Assembly (NCBI RefSeq): GCF_024207115.1
Contig: NZ_CP100128.1
Location: forward strand, 2,914,001 to 2,978,000
DNA: 64,000 nucleotides
Reading direction: 5' to 3'
Origin: Chromobacterium sp. IIBBL 290-4
GTDB taxonomy: Bacteria; Pseudomonadota; Gammaproteobacteria; Burkholderiales; Chromobacteriaceae
In this document: piece after piece, positions 47,217 through 57,844 of the stretch
Layout of the letters: the number at the start of each line of letters is the position of its first letter
How positions within the stretch are numbered: the first letter of the stretch is position 1
Made by a program: the position numbers and the translations under genes
Notes under the pieces: model-generated
What the model saw: only the letters and a program-made list of their open reading frames with translations
Databases searched by the model: none
What the model was told of the DNA's origin: nothing

Positions 47217-47729
47217 ATGTTGTTGGGTATCGTGCGCCATACGCCGTGGCCGGTTTTCGTGCTGTTTTTCGTTTTGCTGTCGCTAGGCCGCAAGCAGATG
47301 GAAACCCGCCAGCTTTCGCGCGGACGTTTGCTGTTGTTGCCGCTGGCGATGCTGGGCCTGTCGGCCTACGGCGTGCTGACGGAGTTTGGCCCGGCCGTGT
47401 TGCCGGTGGCGGGCTGGCTGGTGGGTTTGGCTTTGGCGCTGGCCATTGCCGGGCCTTGGATCGTCCCGGCTGGCGTGCGTTATCTGTCGGAGAGCCGCAG
47501 TTATGAGGTGCCGGGAAGCGGGCTGCCGCTGATCTTGATGATGGCGATTTTCTTCACCCATTATGCGGTCGCCGTTGCCATGGCGATGCGCTTGCCTTTG
47601 ACAAGCGGCTCCGTGTTTCCCGGTTTGATAGGCTTGGCTTATGGCGTGCTGTCCGGACTGGTGGCCGCGCGCGCTCAGGCGATTTTTCGCGGCGCGGCGC
47701 GGGCCGATGGCGCGCCCGCTTCTGTTTGA
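47217..47729 (+). CDS. Multi-pass membrane protein, DUF6622-like
   Basis: A 170-residue hydrophobic protein with about five helices (about 10-25, 38-56, 62-82, 100-120, 130-150). The N-terminal GIVRHTPWPVFVLFFVLLSLG with RQL shortly after resembles the DUF6622 group; function is unknown. GAGAGAA lies before the ATG. Its last 55 bases overlap the convergent YdcZ-type gene. Confidence 0.8.
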   Translation: MLLGIVRHTPWPVFVLFFVLLSLGRKQMETRQLSRGRLLLLPLAMLGLSAYGVLTEFGPAVLPVAGWLVGLALALAIAGPWIVPAGVRYLSESRSYEVPGSGLPLILMMAIFFTHYAVAVAMAMRLPLTSGSVFPGLIGLAYGVLSGLVAARAQAIFRGAARADGAPASV

Positions 47730-48157
47730 TGACGGGCGCGGACAGGGCGGCGCGCCAGGCATAGTCCCAGCGCGACCAGCCCTAGCCCCGCCAGCAGCGT
47801 TGCGCCGCTTTTGCCGCGGTGATCCAGTTGGTCTAGCCACGCGCCGCATGCGAGTTGGCCGCTAATCACCAGCAGCGTGGTTTTCATCGCGCCCAGCCGG
47901 GGCAGCACCAGGCTGTTGATAGCCACGAAGCCCGCGCCGATCATTCCGCCCATCCAGGCCTGCCAGGGCGCGTGCTGAGGCCAGCGCAGCGAGGCGAGGC
48001 CGGCTAGCAAGATCATGCTCAGGAATAAGCAGCCTCCCAAGTGGTTCCAGAACGAGGCGGCCAACGCCCCGCGTTTTTTTCCAAGCTGGCCATTGATGGC
48101 GCGGCTGCCTGCGATGCAAAGGCCGTTGATCACGGCCAGGCCTAAGTCCATCCACAT
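47675..48157 (-). CDS. DMT transporter half, YdcZ (DUF606) family, second gene
   Basis: A 160-residue inner-membrane protein with five predicted helices; NGLCIAGSRAINGQLG and SFWNHLGGCLFL are YdcZ-like. Only 2 bases separate it from the stop of its paralogue upstream, so the pair probably makes a heterodimeric transporter. Substrate unknown. Its end overlaps the convergent DUF6622-like gene. ATG 48157 is used; 48151 is an alternative. Confidence 0.87.
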   Translation of the reverse strand: MWMDLGLAVINGLCIAGSRAINGQLGKKRGALAASFWNHLGGCLFLSMILLAGLASLRWPQHAPWQAWMGGMIGAGFVAINSLVLPRLGAMKTTLLVISGQLACGAWLDQLDHRGKSGATLLAGLGLVALGLCLARRPVRARHQTEAGAPSARAAPRKIA

Positions 48158-48159
48158 GA

Positions 48160-48645
48160 TCAGGCTCCGAAAATCAGCACGGCGCAGCCGGCCAGAGTGA
48201 GCGACAGCGTCAACGCATCGCGCGGGACAAGAGCGCGTCGCGGCAGTCCGAACCATCCCCATTGATCGGCGGCGAGGCCTAACAGCGCTTGCCCGGCCAT
48301 GCCCAGAGCCAGGGTTCCAGACATGGCCAGCGGGCTGTTGACGGTGATCGCGGCAAGCGCAACCGCCAGCGCTCCCGGCATCCCGCCCAAATAAGACCAT
48401 AAAGGGGCTTTTTCCATGCCGCGTGGCTGGGTTTTGCTTGGATAGATCCACCAGATCAGCAAGGCTGTCAGCGCGCCTATGCCGTGGGCCAGCCACGAGG
48501 CGCTGATAGGATTGCTATAGCGCGCCAGCCGGCTATTGCTATGTATCATCAGCGCCAGCAGGATGCCGGCCAGCAAGGCGAGCATTGGCGGCGTCCATTG
48601 AGTCGCCAGGGCGCGCATCGACTTCAGTTTCATGAGTTTTTCCAT
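48160..48645 (-). CDS. DMT transporter half, YdcZ (DUF606) family, first gene
   Basis: A 161-residue paralogue of the next gene, with five helices and typical segments (ALLAGILLALMIHSNSRLA, SWLAHGIGALTALLIWW, YLGGMPGALAVALAAIT). A later ATG (48633) is also possible. It is divergent from a LysR gene 113 bases away, which is the likely regulator of the pair. Confidence 0.87.
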   Translation of the reverse strand: MEKLMKLKSMRALATQWTPPMLALLAGILLALMIHSNSRLARYSNPISASWLAHGIGALTALLIWWIYPSKTQPRGMEKAPLWSYLGGMPGALAVALAAITVNSPLAMSGTLALGMAGQALLGLAADQWGWFGLPRRALVPRDALTLSLTLAGCAVLIFGA

Positions 48646-48758
48646 ATCGATTTTTCTTAGCCGGCGTGCCGCCGGTCGTTTCGATCATTACTATATATTG
48701 TGCTTAATTGACTGATAATCCGGCTTTGTGGAAACTGATCGTAGAGATTAAGTAGACA

Positions 48759-49711
48759 ATGGCAATGGAACATTTCGCTGCGATTCCCATATTTGTCGCC
48801 GTGGTGGAGGCGGGCAGTTTTTCCGCCGCCGCCGTCAAGCTGGGTTTGACCAAGTCCGCCGTCAGCAAGCGGGTGCAGCAATTGGAGGCTGGCTTGAATG
48901 TGCGGCTGCTGCAGCGCACGACGCGCCGGCTCCGCCTGACCGAGGCGGGCGAGCGTTATTACGACAGCGTGCGCAATGCGCTGGCCATCGCCATCGAGGC
49001 GGAAGAGGAGGCTGCCGGCTTGCAAAGCCAGGCGGCGGGCTTGCTGCGCGTCAGCGCGCCGATGGCTTTCGGCCGTCTGCACCTGTCGCCGCTGGTGCCG
49101 GAGTTTTTGCGCCGCCACCCCAATATCGAGCTGGAGCTGGCGATGGACGACCGCATGGTGGACCTGGTGGTCGATGGCTACGACCTGGCCGTGCGCATCG
49201 GCAATCTGCCGGACAACAGCATGGTGGCGCGCCGCATCGCGCCGTGCCGGGTATGGGTGTGCGCCTCGCCGGACTATCTGGCGGAATATGGCGAGCCCAG
49301 GCATCCGGCCGAGCTGGCCCAGCATAACTGCATCGCCTATTCCTATTACCGCGGCGGCGCCAGCTGGGTTTTCCAAGGACCCGCAGGGGAGGTTCGCGTG
49401 CAGCCGCGCGGCAATTACCAGGTGAACAATAGCGAGGCGCGCCGCGACGCCTTGTTGGCGGGCCTGGGCATTTGCGAGATGCCGACCTTCATCGTCGGGC
49501 CGGATCTGGCGGCGGGCAGGCTCAAGGCGGTGTTGACCGATTATGCCTTGCCTCGCCACGCCATCCATGCGGTCTACCCTGAGCGGCGCCGCTTGCCAGC
49601 CAAGGCGCGCGCTTTCATCGACTTTCTGCAAGAAAAGCTGGGCGGCGATCTGCCCTTGTGGGATCGCGGCCTGCCCGCATCTTGGTTGGCGTCATCAAGC
49701 GGAAACCCATC

Positions 49712-49715
<4 letters not shown>
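48759..49715 (+). CDS. LysR family transcriptional regulator
   Basis: A 318-residue regulator. N-terminal winged helix (about 6-65, [20 protein letters not shown]) and a substrate-binding effector domain (about 95-300). Divergent from the YdcZ pair, so a role there is likely. Its last 4 bases (ATGA) overlap the photolyase start. Confidence 0.93.
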
Positions 49716-51116
<1,401 letters not shown>

Positions 51117-51127
<11 letters not shown>

Positions 51128-51938
51128 ATTCGTCCGGCCATTCGCCGCCTTCCAGCAACTGGCGGCGATAGCGCTCCGGCGAAGCGCCCAGCTGTTTCTG
51201 GAACATGGCGATGAAGGCGGACGGCGTGGCGTAACCCAACCGGGCCGCAATGGCCTGCACGCTGTCGCCTTGCTTCAGCAGCGACAACGCCTCCAGCAGC
51301 CGGGCGCGGCCGCGCCACTGGCCGAAGCTCATGCCCAGCTCGCGCTGGAATAATCTGGCCAGCGTGCGCTCGGTGCTGAATACCTTGTCGGCCCAGATTT
51401 TCAGCGGCGTGGGATCGGCGGGATCGGCGCGGATGGCGTCCAATATCGGCTGCAATAAGCGTTGGCCGCTATCCGGCAGATAGGTGGCCTCGCGTTTGGA
51501 TTGCCGCACCCGCGCGAACAGCAGCTCGGCCTGGCGGATGTCCCAAGGGTCGGTCAGCGTGGTGACTTGTCGCTGGCCAAAGTCGTCCAGCAGGGCGCGG
51601 ATCAGCGGCGTCTGCTCGATCAGGCAGATGTGGCTGGGCAACTGCGCCGCCAGCTCATGGCTGACATAGATGGAGGTGTAGTGCATGTCTTGGCGCACAT
51701 AAGCGGCATGCGGCAGCTCCGGCGGCGTCCACAGCAGGTATTGGGCGGGGGACACCACCTTGCCGTCATCCAGCAGCAACTCCACCAGGCCCAGGCTGAT
51801 CCGGTTCAATTGCCCCCAGCGGTGGCGATGGCGGGCGAATTCGCTTTTGGGCGTGAAGCGGTGATAGCGGAAGATCAGCGGCGCGGGCTCGGGCAGCAGG
51901 CCATCGCTGGCGAAATAGTCGGCGGGAGCGGCGTTCAT
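51117..51938 (-). CDS. AraC family transcriptional regulator
   Basis: A 273-residue regulator: N-terminal cupin sensor (about 20-110, [15 protein letters not shown]), C-terminal pair of helix-turn-helices (about 175-265, [20 protein letters not shown] and [20 protein letters not shown]). Divergent from the EamA exporter with about 97 bases between, so it likely controls that gene. Confidence 0.93.
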
Positions 51939-52034
51939 CTTGTCCGGTTTGCCTCAGTGCATTGTTTGTTTCGAATTATATATCCGAGAACAGACGGAGC
52001 TAGAATAGCAGCCATCATGTCGAAGGAGCCTGTG

Positions 52035-52931
52035 ATGGCTATGCTGTTTCCCTTGCTGGCGGTGTTGATCTGGGCCGCCAACGTCATCGTATCCAAGGCC
52101 GCCGCCCAAGTGTTGGACCCTGCGGCGATTTCGCTCTATCGCTGGCTGCTGGCCGCCATCGTGCTGACGCCGTTCTGCTTGCCGGCTTTGCGTCGCCGCA
52201 TCGGCGAGCTCAAGCCCTGGCTGGGCAAGCTGTTGGCGCTGTCCGCGCTGGGGATGGTGCTGTTCCAGTGTCTGGCTTATTACGCCGCTCATAACACCAG
52301 CGCCACCAATATGGGCGTGATCACCGCCTTGGTGCCGCTGTTGGGCTTGTTGCTGAATGCCGCGGTTTTCCGTCAGAAAGTCAGCGGCCTGGCTTGGCTG
52401 GGCGTGGCGGTGTCGTTTTCCGGCGTGGCTTATCTGCTGGGGCAGGGCGATCCGCTGAGTCTGTTGACTCATGGCGTCAATATCGGCGATGCGCTGATTC
52501 TGGCTGGCGCCGCGTCCTATGCTTTGTATGGCATTTTGCTCAAGCGCTGGGCGCCGCCTTTCGGCGCTTGGGTCAATCTCTACTTGCAGGCCAGTCTGGC
52601 GGTGTTGCTGCTATTGCCGCTGAGCTTGACCGCGCACAGCATGGCGGTGCCGGCCAAAGGCATCGGCCTGGTGCTGTTCGCCGGCATAGGCTCGTCGGTG
52701 TTCGCCGCTTATCTGTGGATGCGCGGCATTCAGAAGCTGGGCAGCGACCGCACCGCCATCTTCATGAACCTGCTGCCCTTGTTCACAGCGTTGATGGCGA
52801 GCGCCATGCTGGGGGAGACCATCCACTATTTTCACTGGATTGGCGGTGGTTTGATCCTGCTGGGCGTCGCGTTGGGCCAGGGCGTGTTCCGGCGCGACGC
52901 TGCGGCTAAATTGGCATTTGTAAAAAAATAA
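52035..52931 (+). CDS. EamA/DMT family exporter
   Basis: A 298-residue inner-membrane protein with ten predicted helices in two EamA repeats (about 3-130 and 145-290). The second repeat contains ALILAGAASYALYGILLKRW. The ATG at 52035 has AAGGAG 6 bases upstream; the in-frame ATG at 52017 does not. Substrate unknown; controlled probably by the divergent AraC protein. Confidence 0.92.
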   Translation: MAMLFPLLAVLIWAANVIVSKAAAQVLDPAAISLYRWLLAAIVLTPFCLPALRRRIGELKPWLGKLLALSALGMVLFQCLAYYAAHNTSATNMGVITALVPLLGLLLNAAVFRQKVSGLAWLGVAVSFSGVAYLLGQGDPLSLLTHGVNIGDALILAGAASYALYGILLKRWAPPFGAWVNLYLQASLAVLLLLPLSLTAHSMAVPAKGIGLVLFAGIGSSVFAAYLWMRGIQKLGSDRTAIFMNLLPLFTALMASAMLGETIHYFHWIGGGLILLGVALGQGVFRRDAAAKLAFVKK

Positions 52932-52996
52932 CACAATCTGTTAACAAAAATTCACATGGTGGGTTTGGCGTTTTATTGCGCTTATAGTGAAGTTGC

Positions 52997-53035
52997 GCCG
53001 GCGATTTTGCGAGCTTGACCAGCAAGATCGCCGGC
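52997..53035. other. Long hairpin after the EamA gene
   Basis: Perfect 9-bp stem GCCGGCGAT and ATCGCCGGC with a further inner pairing (TTGC with GCAA). It has no T run, so it is a poor terminator by itself; it may protect the 3' end of the exporter mRNA. Confidence 0.5.
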
Positions 53036-53095
53036 TTGTGGCAAATTGCCGCAAAGGGCCCTGCCGCGGTGCAGAATATTCATGTCAAGAGGGTG

Positions 53096-53125
53096 TTGAC
53101 GTTCATTTCACGGCAGGCTTACTAT
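53096..53125 (+). promoter_or_regulatory. Promoter of the Nramp-related transporter gene
   Basis: TTGACG (53096-53101) and TACTAT (53120-53125) with an 18-base spacer (17 to TTACTA); predicted transcription start near 53132, about 370 bases before the start codon. Confidence 0.6.
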
Positions 53126-53131
53126 CGCCGC

Positions 53132-53504
53132 GTTTTCATTACTGGGGGCTGATGCCTTGGAAAGTTGCAGTAGTAGTTGTTGGTTATCTACCGGGTCGCT
53201 CTGACCGGCACAGGCATCGTCACCAAATTTTCTTGGCCGCTGTCTTGCCGCGAAGCTAGACAGTGCGCATCGATAGGCACAGCCGTTCGGCTGCCGCCGC
53301 GTACTTACCCAAACCACCGTTACTGCTGATGACCGCGAACCGAGACCTCTCGGACGCCTAAATCAGGTTTGCGCATTTTCGCGCTTGCATACGCCGCGTG
53401 TTTTCACGCCTGGCCGACGCAGGTTCGTCCATGCCCGCATGCCTTCGTTTGCTTGCAAAACGACGGGCGGTACCCGCTTGCGCCGCCCGAACGGAGAAAT
53501 GACA
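53132..53504 (+). ncRNA. Long 5' leader, candidate metal-sensing RNA
   Basis: About 370 transcribed bases without a credible gene, in front of a metal transporter gene. Pairings visible: GATGCC (53150-53155) with GGCATC (53213-53218), enclosing ACCGGGTCGCTCTGACCGG; CTGTC with GACAG near 53239-53262; AGCCG-TT-CGGCT near 53281; CCGAG-ACCT-CTCGG near 53340. The GGGGGCTGATGCC and GGCATCGTCACC elements recall the two conserved loops of the yybP-ykoY manganese riboswitch, but the match is partial. Mg2+-sensing M-box is an alternative. Treated as a candidate only. Confidence 0.4.
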
Positions 53505-55151
53505 ATGACAAATCCCGTCAAGAACGAAGCTGTACTGGATAGCGCCCACGTCGGCGATATCCGCGGTGCCTTTGGCACTATCCGCCACGGCGACGTGGCG
53601 GCTCGCAATAGCATGTGGCAGCGTTTTCGCACGCTGCTGGCGATTTTAGGCCCCGGCCTGATCGTCATGGTCGGCGACAACGACGCCGGCGCTTTCAGCA
53701 CTTATTCCCAAGCCGGCCAGAACTACGGCACCTCGCTGCTGTGGACCTTGCTGCTGCTGATCCCGGTGTTGTACGTGAACCAGGAAATGGTGCTGCGCCT
53801 GGGCGCCGTCACCGGCGTGGGCCATGCCCGTCTGATCCTGGAGCGTTTCGGCAAGTTCTGGGGCGCCTTCAGCGCCATCGACTTGTTCCTGCTCAATGCC
53901 CTGACCATCGTCACCGAGTTCATCGGCATCACCTTGGCCTTGCAATATTTGGGCTTGCCCAAGGAATGGGGGGTGGTCGCGGCCGCGCTGTTGGTGATGG
54001 CGGCGGCGAGCACCGGGGATTTCCGCCGCTTCGAGCGTTTCTCGATGATTCTGGTGGTGTTCAGCCTGTTCCTGGTGCCGGTGTTCATGATGGTGCACCC
54101 GCCGATGGCGCAGATCGGCCATGACCTGATCGTGCCGGGCATGCCCGCAGGCGGCAAGTTGTCCGACGTGATGCTGCTGATCATCGGCATCGTCGGCACC
54201 ACCGTCGCGCCGTGGCAGCTGTTCTTCCAGCAAAGCTATGTGATCGACAAGCGCATCACCCCGCGCTTCATCAAATACGAGCGCGCCGACCTGTGGCTGG
54301 GCATCGTGCTGGTGCTGATCGGCGCCATCGCCATCATCGGCATGGCCGCCGCGCTGTTTGCCGGCAAGCCGGAATTCGGCAACTTCCAGGACGCCGGCGC
54401 CGTCGCCGCGGGCTTGGGCAAATATCACAGCCATCTGGCCGGCGTGCTGTTCTCCATCGCCCTGATCGACGCCAGCCTGATCGGCGCCAGCGCCGTGTCG
54501 CTGTCCACCGCTTACGCGCTGGCCGACGTGATGAACATGAAGCACTCGCTGCACCGCAAGCCGACCGACGCCCGCGCGTTCTACGCGGTGTACTTCCTGC
54601 TGATCGCCGGCGCCGCCGCCCTGGTGCTGATTCCGGGCGTGCCGCTGGGCCTGCTGACCAATGCCGTGCAAACGCTGGCCGGCGTGCTGCTGCCGTCCGC
54701 TTCGGTATTCCTGTTGCTGCTGTGCAATGACAAGGAAGTGCTGGGCCCGTGGGTGAATGGCCGCTGGACCAATCTGTTCACCGGCGCGGTGGCCGCCATC
54801 CTGGTGTTGCTGTCCATCATTCTGACCGCGTCGGTGCTGTGGCCGGATATTTCCAGCCAGACCATCATCAATGTTTTGGTGGGCGGCAGCATTATCGGCG
54901 GCATCGTGGTGATTGCGGCCCATACCGTGAAACTGCGCCGCGACGCAGAATCCGGCGCCGATCTGAAGGAAGAGGCCAAGCCGAGCAAGCTGTACATGCA
55001 AACCTGGCGCATGCCGCCGCTGAACCAGCTTAAGCCGATGGTGCTGTCCCGCACCAATCGCCTGTGGATGGGCGTGCTGCGCGGCTACTTGGTGATAGCG
55101 GTGGTGATGGTGGTGTACAAAGTGACGGAAGTCGCCTTGCTTGCCCACTGA
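53505..55151 (+). CDS. Nramp-related divalent metal (probably Mg2+) transporter
   Basis: A 548-residue inner-membrane transporter of the Nramp fold with 11-12 helices. The TM1 metal-site motif DPGN of classical Nramps is replaced (GLIVMVGDNDAGAFST), and the TM6 MPH motif is replaced (GTTVAPWQLFFQ). These changes mark the Nramp-related group, members of which carry Mg2+ and Mn2+ rather than Fe2+. A soluble extension is present at the N-terminus (about 1-40). GGAG lies 8 bases before the ATG at 53505. The MgtC-like gene next door supports a magnesium role (inference). Confidence 0.88.
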   Translation: MTNPVKNEAVLDSAHVGDIRGAFGTIRHGDVAARNSMWQRFRTLLAILGPGLIVMVGDNDAGAFSTYSQAGQNYGTSLLWTLLLLIPVLYVNQEMVLRLGAVTGVGHARLILERFGKFWGAFSAIDLFLLNALTIVTEFIGITLALQYLGLPKEWGVVAAALLVMAAASTGDFRRFERFSMILVVFSLFLVPVFMMVHPPMAQIGHDLIVPGMPAGGKLSDVMLLIIGIVGTTVAPWQLFFQQSYVIDKRITPRFIKYERADLWLGIVLVLIGAIAIIGMAAALFAGKPEFGNFQDAGAVAAGLGKYHSHLAGVLFSIALIDASLIGASAVSLSTAYALADVMNMKHSLHRKPTDARAFYAVYFLLIAGAAALVLIPGVPLGLLTNAVQTLAGVLLPSASVFLLLLCNDKEVLGPWVNGRWTNLFTGAVAAILVLLSIILTASVLWPDISSQTIINVLVGGSIIGGIVVIAAHTVKLRRDAESGADLKEEAKPSKLYMQTWRMPPLNQLKPMVLSRTNRLWMGVLRGYLVIAVVMVVYKVTEVALLAH

Positions 55152-55200
55152 GAGGCGGGTTAAGGTGGTGGCCGGCGACGCATCGAGCGCGCCGGCGGCG

Positions 55201-55233
55201 CAAAGCCGTCCTTTGGGGCGGCTTTGTTTTTAG
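55201..55233 (+). terminator. Terminator after the Nramp-related gene
   Basis: Stem CAAAGCCGTCC and GGGCGGCTTTG with one wobble pair, then T4-5. Confidence 0.85.
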
Positions 55234-55239
55234 GGAGCG

Positions 55240-55274
55240 GTGCATGGTGGCTTTCACAGAAAGCCACCATGCAC
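55240..55274. repeat. Perfect 15-bp inverted repeat before the mgtC-like gene
   Basis: Arms GTGCATGGTGGCTTT and AAAGCCACCATGCAC with loop CACAG, with no mismatch. It lies 33 bases before the start codon of the next gene and 6 bases after the upstream terminator's T run. It has no T run of its own, so an operator or leader hairpin is more likely than a terminator. Confidence 0.85.
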
Positions 55275-55307
55275 ATTCCTTATATAACAATTCAATATGG
55301 GGGGCTC

Positions 55308-56036
55308 ATGCATTACAGTCTGCAAACTTTATTCGATTTCGACCTTTATGGCCTGTTGCATTCCTTCATTTGCCTGGCGATGGCTTTTGTTTGCGGCACG
55401 GTGATCGGTCTGGAGCGGCAGTATCGCCAGCGCACGGCTGGCCTGCGCACCAACGCGCTGGTGGCGGTGAGCGCCGCGGCCTTCGTCAATATGGCTTTGC
55501 AGCTGGATGGCTCGGGCAGCGCTTCTAGGGTGGTGGCCTATGTGGTCTCCGGCGTCGGTTTTCTCGGCGCCGGCACCATCATGAAAGAAGGTTTGAATGT
55601 CCGTGGCCTGAATACCGCCGCCACGCTATGGGGCTCAGCCGCCACTGGCGCTTGCGCCGGCGCGGGCATGCTGGGCCAGGCCATCCTGACCACGGTGTTT
55701 GTGCTGGCGGTGAACACGCTGCTCAGACCCGTGGTCAATTCCATCAATCGCCGGCCTATCGACGACGATTCCAGCGAAGTCACTTACCAGTTGTGCGTGA
55801 TTTCGACGCGCGAAGAGCAGAAGCAGGCGCTGTCGCATGTCGGCGATTTGCTGGAGCGCGCCAATTACCCGGTGGGCGACCTGGATGTCGAGGCCTTCGG
55901 CGAGGACGAGGTGGAAATGACCGCCACCTTGCTGGCCACCTCGGTGGATTCGGACGAGCTGGACCGCATCGCCGCCGAATTGGCGGCCAAGCCCTATATC
56001 AGCCAGGCCTACTGGAATACCAGCACCAGCGAATGA
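55308..56036 (+). CDS. mgtC: MgtC/SapB family membrane protein
   Basis: A 242-residue protein: N-terminal membrane domain with about five helices (about 15-150) containing the family blocks GTVIGLERQYRQRTAGLRTN and GVGFLGAGTIMKEG, and a C-terminal ACT-like cytoplasmic domain (about 155-240). MgtC proteins help cells grow in low magnesium and modulate the ATP synthase. A G6 tract ends 3 bases before the ATG at 55308. A longer frame from 55224 runs through the hairpin and is not likely translated. The gene may have its own promoter after the terminator at 55201. Confidence 0.93.
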   Translation: MHYSLQTLFDFDLYGLLHSFICLAMAFVCGTVIGLERQYRQRTAGLRTNALVAVSAAAFVNMALQLDGSGSASRVVAYVVSGVGFLGAGTIMKEGLNVRGLNTAATLWGSAATGACAGAGMLGQAILTTVFVLAVNTLLRPVVNSINRRPIDDDSSEVTYQLCVISTREEQKQALSHVGDLLERANYPVGDLDVEAFGEDEVEMTATLLATSVDSDELDRIAAELAAKPYISQAYWNTSTSE

Positions 56037-56054
56037 GCCGGCCCAAAGGCAAGC

Positions 56055-56084
56055 AACCGCCGCGCTTGCGCCCGGCGGTTTTTT
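56055..56084 (+). terminator. Terminator after the mgtC-like gene
   Basis: Stem AACCGCCG and CGGCGGTT with a 10-base loop, followed by T4-6. Confidence 0.85.
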
Positions 56085-56265
56085 CATGTCCGCGATTTAG
56101 GCATCATTCGCCATCCGGCGCTTTGTTTGCAGTCAAAGTTCATGACGGACGGTGTTACAATCGGGATAGGTTTTTAGTTGTCGCGCGGCACCGGTTTTAT
56201 CCAGCGCCGGCGGCGGGGTAATCCACGGGCGGCCGGACCGGCGCCCGGCTTCTCGAGACAGCCTT

Positions 56266-57792
56266 ATGACCATCATCCGCCAGGAAGACTTCATCCAGAG
56301 CATCGCCGATGCCTTCCAGTACATCAGCTGTTACCACCCGAAAGATTATATCGACGCGCTGTACCAGGCTTACCTGAACGAGGAAAGCACCGCCGCCAAG
56401 GACGCGATGGCGCAGATTCTGGTCAACAGCCGCATGTGCGCCGAAGGCCGGCGCCCGATCTGCCAGGATACCGGCATCGCCGTGGTGTTCCTCAAGGTGG
56501 GCATGAAAGTGCAGTGGGATGCCGCTTTGAGCGTGCAGGAGATGGTCAACGAGGGCGTGCGCCGCGCCTACAACCATCCGGACAACAAGCTGCGCGCCTC
56601 CGTGCTGAGCGACCCGGCCGGCAAGCGTCTGAACACCAAGGACAACACCCCGGCCGTGGTGCACTTCGAGATCGTCGAAGGCGATCAGGTGGACGTGATC
56701 TGCGCGGCCAAGGGCGGCGGTTCGGAAAACAAGTCCAAGATGGCGATGTTGAACCCGTCCGATTCCATCGTCGATTGGGTGCTGAAAACCGTGCCGACCA
56801 TGGGCGCCGGCTGGTGTCCGCCCGGCATTCTGGGCATAGGCATCGGCGGCACGCCGGAAAAGGCGATGCTGCTGGCGAAAGAATCGCTGATGGACCACGT
56901 CGATATCCACGAACTGAAGGCCAAGGCCGCTGCCGGCGGCGATTTGTCGCGCGTGGAAGAACTGCGCCTGGAATTGTTTGAAAAGGTCAATGCGCTGGGC
57001 ATAGGCGCCCAGGGCCTGGGCGGCCTGACCACGGTGCTGGACGTGAAGATTCTGGATTACCCAACCCATGCGGCCTCGCTGCCGGTGGCGATGATCCCGA
57101 ACTGCGCCGCCACCCGCCATATCCATTTCCATCTGGACGGCAAGGGCCCGGCCCAGCTGGAACCGCCCAAGCTGGAAGACTGGCCGGACATCACCTACGA
57201 CGCGTCCAACGGCAAGCGCGTCGATCTGGACAAGATCAGCAAGGAAGAAGTGGCCAGCTGGCAACCCGGCGACGTGCTGCTGCTGAACGGCAAAATCCTC
57301 ACCGGCCGCGATGCCGCCCACAAGCGCATGATAGACATGCTGAACAAGGGCGAGCAGCTGCCGGTGGACTTCACCAACCGCTTCATCTATTACGTTGGCC
57401 CGGTCGACCCGGTGCGCGACGAAGTGGTAGGCCCGGCCGGCCCGACCACGGCCACCCGCATGGACAAGTTCACCCGCCAGATGCTGGAGCAGACCGGCTT
57501 GCTGGGCATGATAGGCAAGGCCGAGCGCGGCCCGGCGGCGATCGAGGCGATCAAGGACAACAAGGCCGTGTACCTGATGGCCGTCGGCGGCTCCGCCTAC
57601 CTGGTGTCCAAGGCGATCAAGGCATCCAAAGTGGTGGGCTTCGCCGACCTGGGCATGGAGGCGATCTACGAATTCGAGGTCAAGGACATGCCGGTGACAG
57701 TGGCGGTGGATTCCTGTGGCACCTCGGTGCATAACACCGGCCCGGCGGAATGGCGGGTGAAGATTGGGAAGATTCCGGTCAGCATTGCCTGA
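56266..57792 (+). CDS. fumA: Class I fumarate hydratase (iron-sulfur fumarase)
   Basis: A 508-residue TCA-cycle enzyme interconverting fumarate and malate with an oxygen-sensitive 4Fe-4S cluster. The N-terminal cluster domain (about 1-280) has ICQDTGIAVVF, GKGGG-like AAKGGGSENKSKM and IPNCAATRH; the C-terminal swivelling domain (about 330-508) has GDVLLLNGKILTGRDAAHKRM. Fits the single-chain FumA/FumB type. No strong ribosome binding site is seen before the ATG, but family alignment supports the start. Confidence 0.95.
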   Translation: MTIIRQEDFIQSIADAFQYISCYHPKDYIDALYQAYLNEESTAAKDAMAQILVNSRMCAEGRRPICQDTGIAVVFLKVGMKVQWDAALSVQEMVNEGVRRAYNHPDNKLRASVLSDPAGKRLNTKDNTPAVVHFEIVEGDQVDVICAAKGGGSENKSKMAMLNPSDSIVDWVLKTVPTMGAGWCPPGILGIGIGGTPEKAMLLAKESLMDHVDIHELKAKAAAGGDLSRVEELRLELFEKVNALGIGAQGLGGLTTVLDVKILDYPTHAASLPVAMIPNCAATRHIHFHLDGKGPAQLEPPKLEDWPDITYDASNGKRVDLDKISKEEVASWQPGDVLLLNGKILTGRDAAHKRMIDMLNKGEQLPVDFTNRFIYYVGPVDPVRDEVVGPAGPTTATRMDKFTRQMLEQTGLLGMIGKAERGPAAIEAIKDNKAVYLMAVGGSAYLVSKAIKASKVVGFADLGMEAIYEFEVKDMPVTVAVDSCGTSVHNTGPAEWRVKIGKIPVSIA

Positions 57793-57808
57793 TCTTAGGA
57801 CTATGCAG

Positions 57809-57844
57809 AAACAGCCCTCTCGTTTAGAGCGGGCTGTTTTTTTT
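57809..57844 (+). terminator. Terminator after fumarase
   Basis: Stem AACAGCCC and GGGCTGTT with an inner CTC/GAG pairing, followed by T8. Confidence 0.92.

Noticed and set aside
55224-55307. A longer N-terminus for the MgtC-like protein
   Set aside because: It would translate through the perfect hairpin; the ATG at 55308 fits the family N-terminus and has a G-rich site before it.
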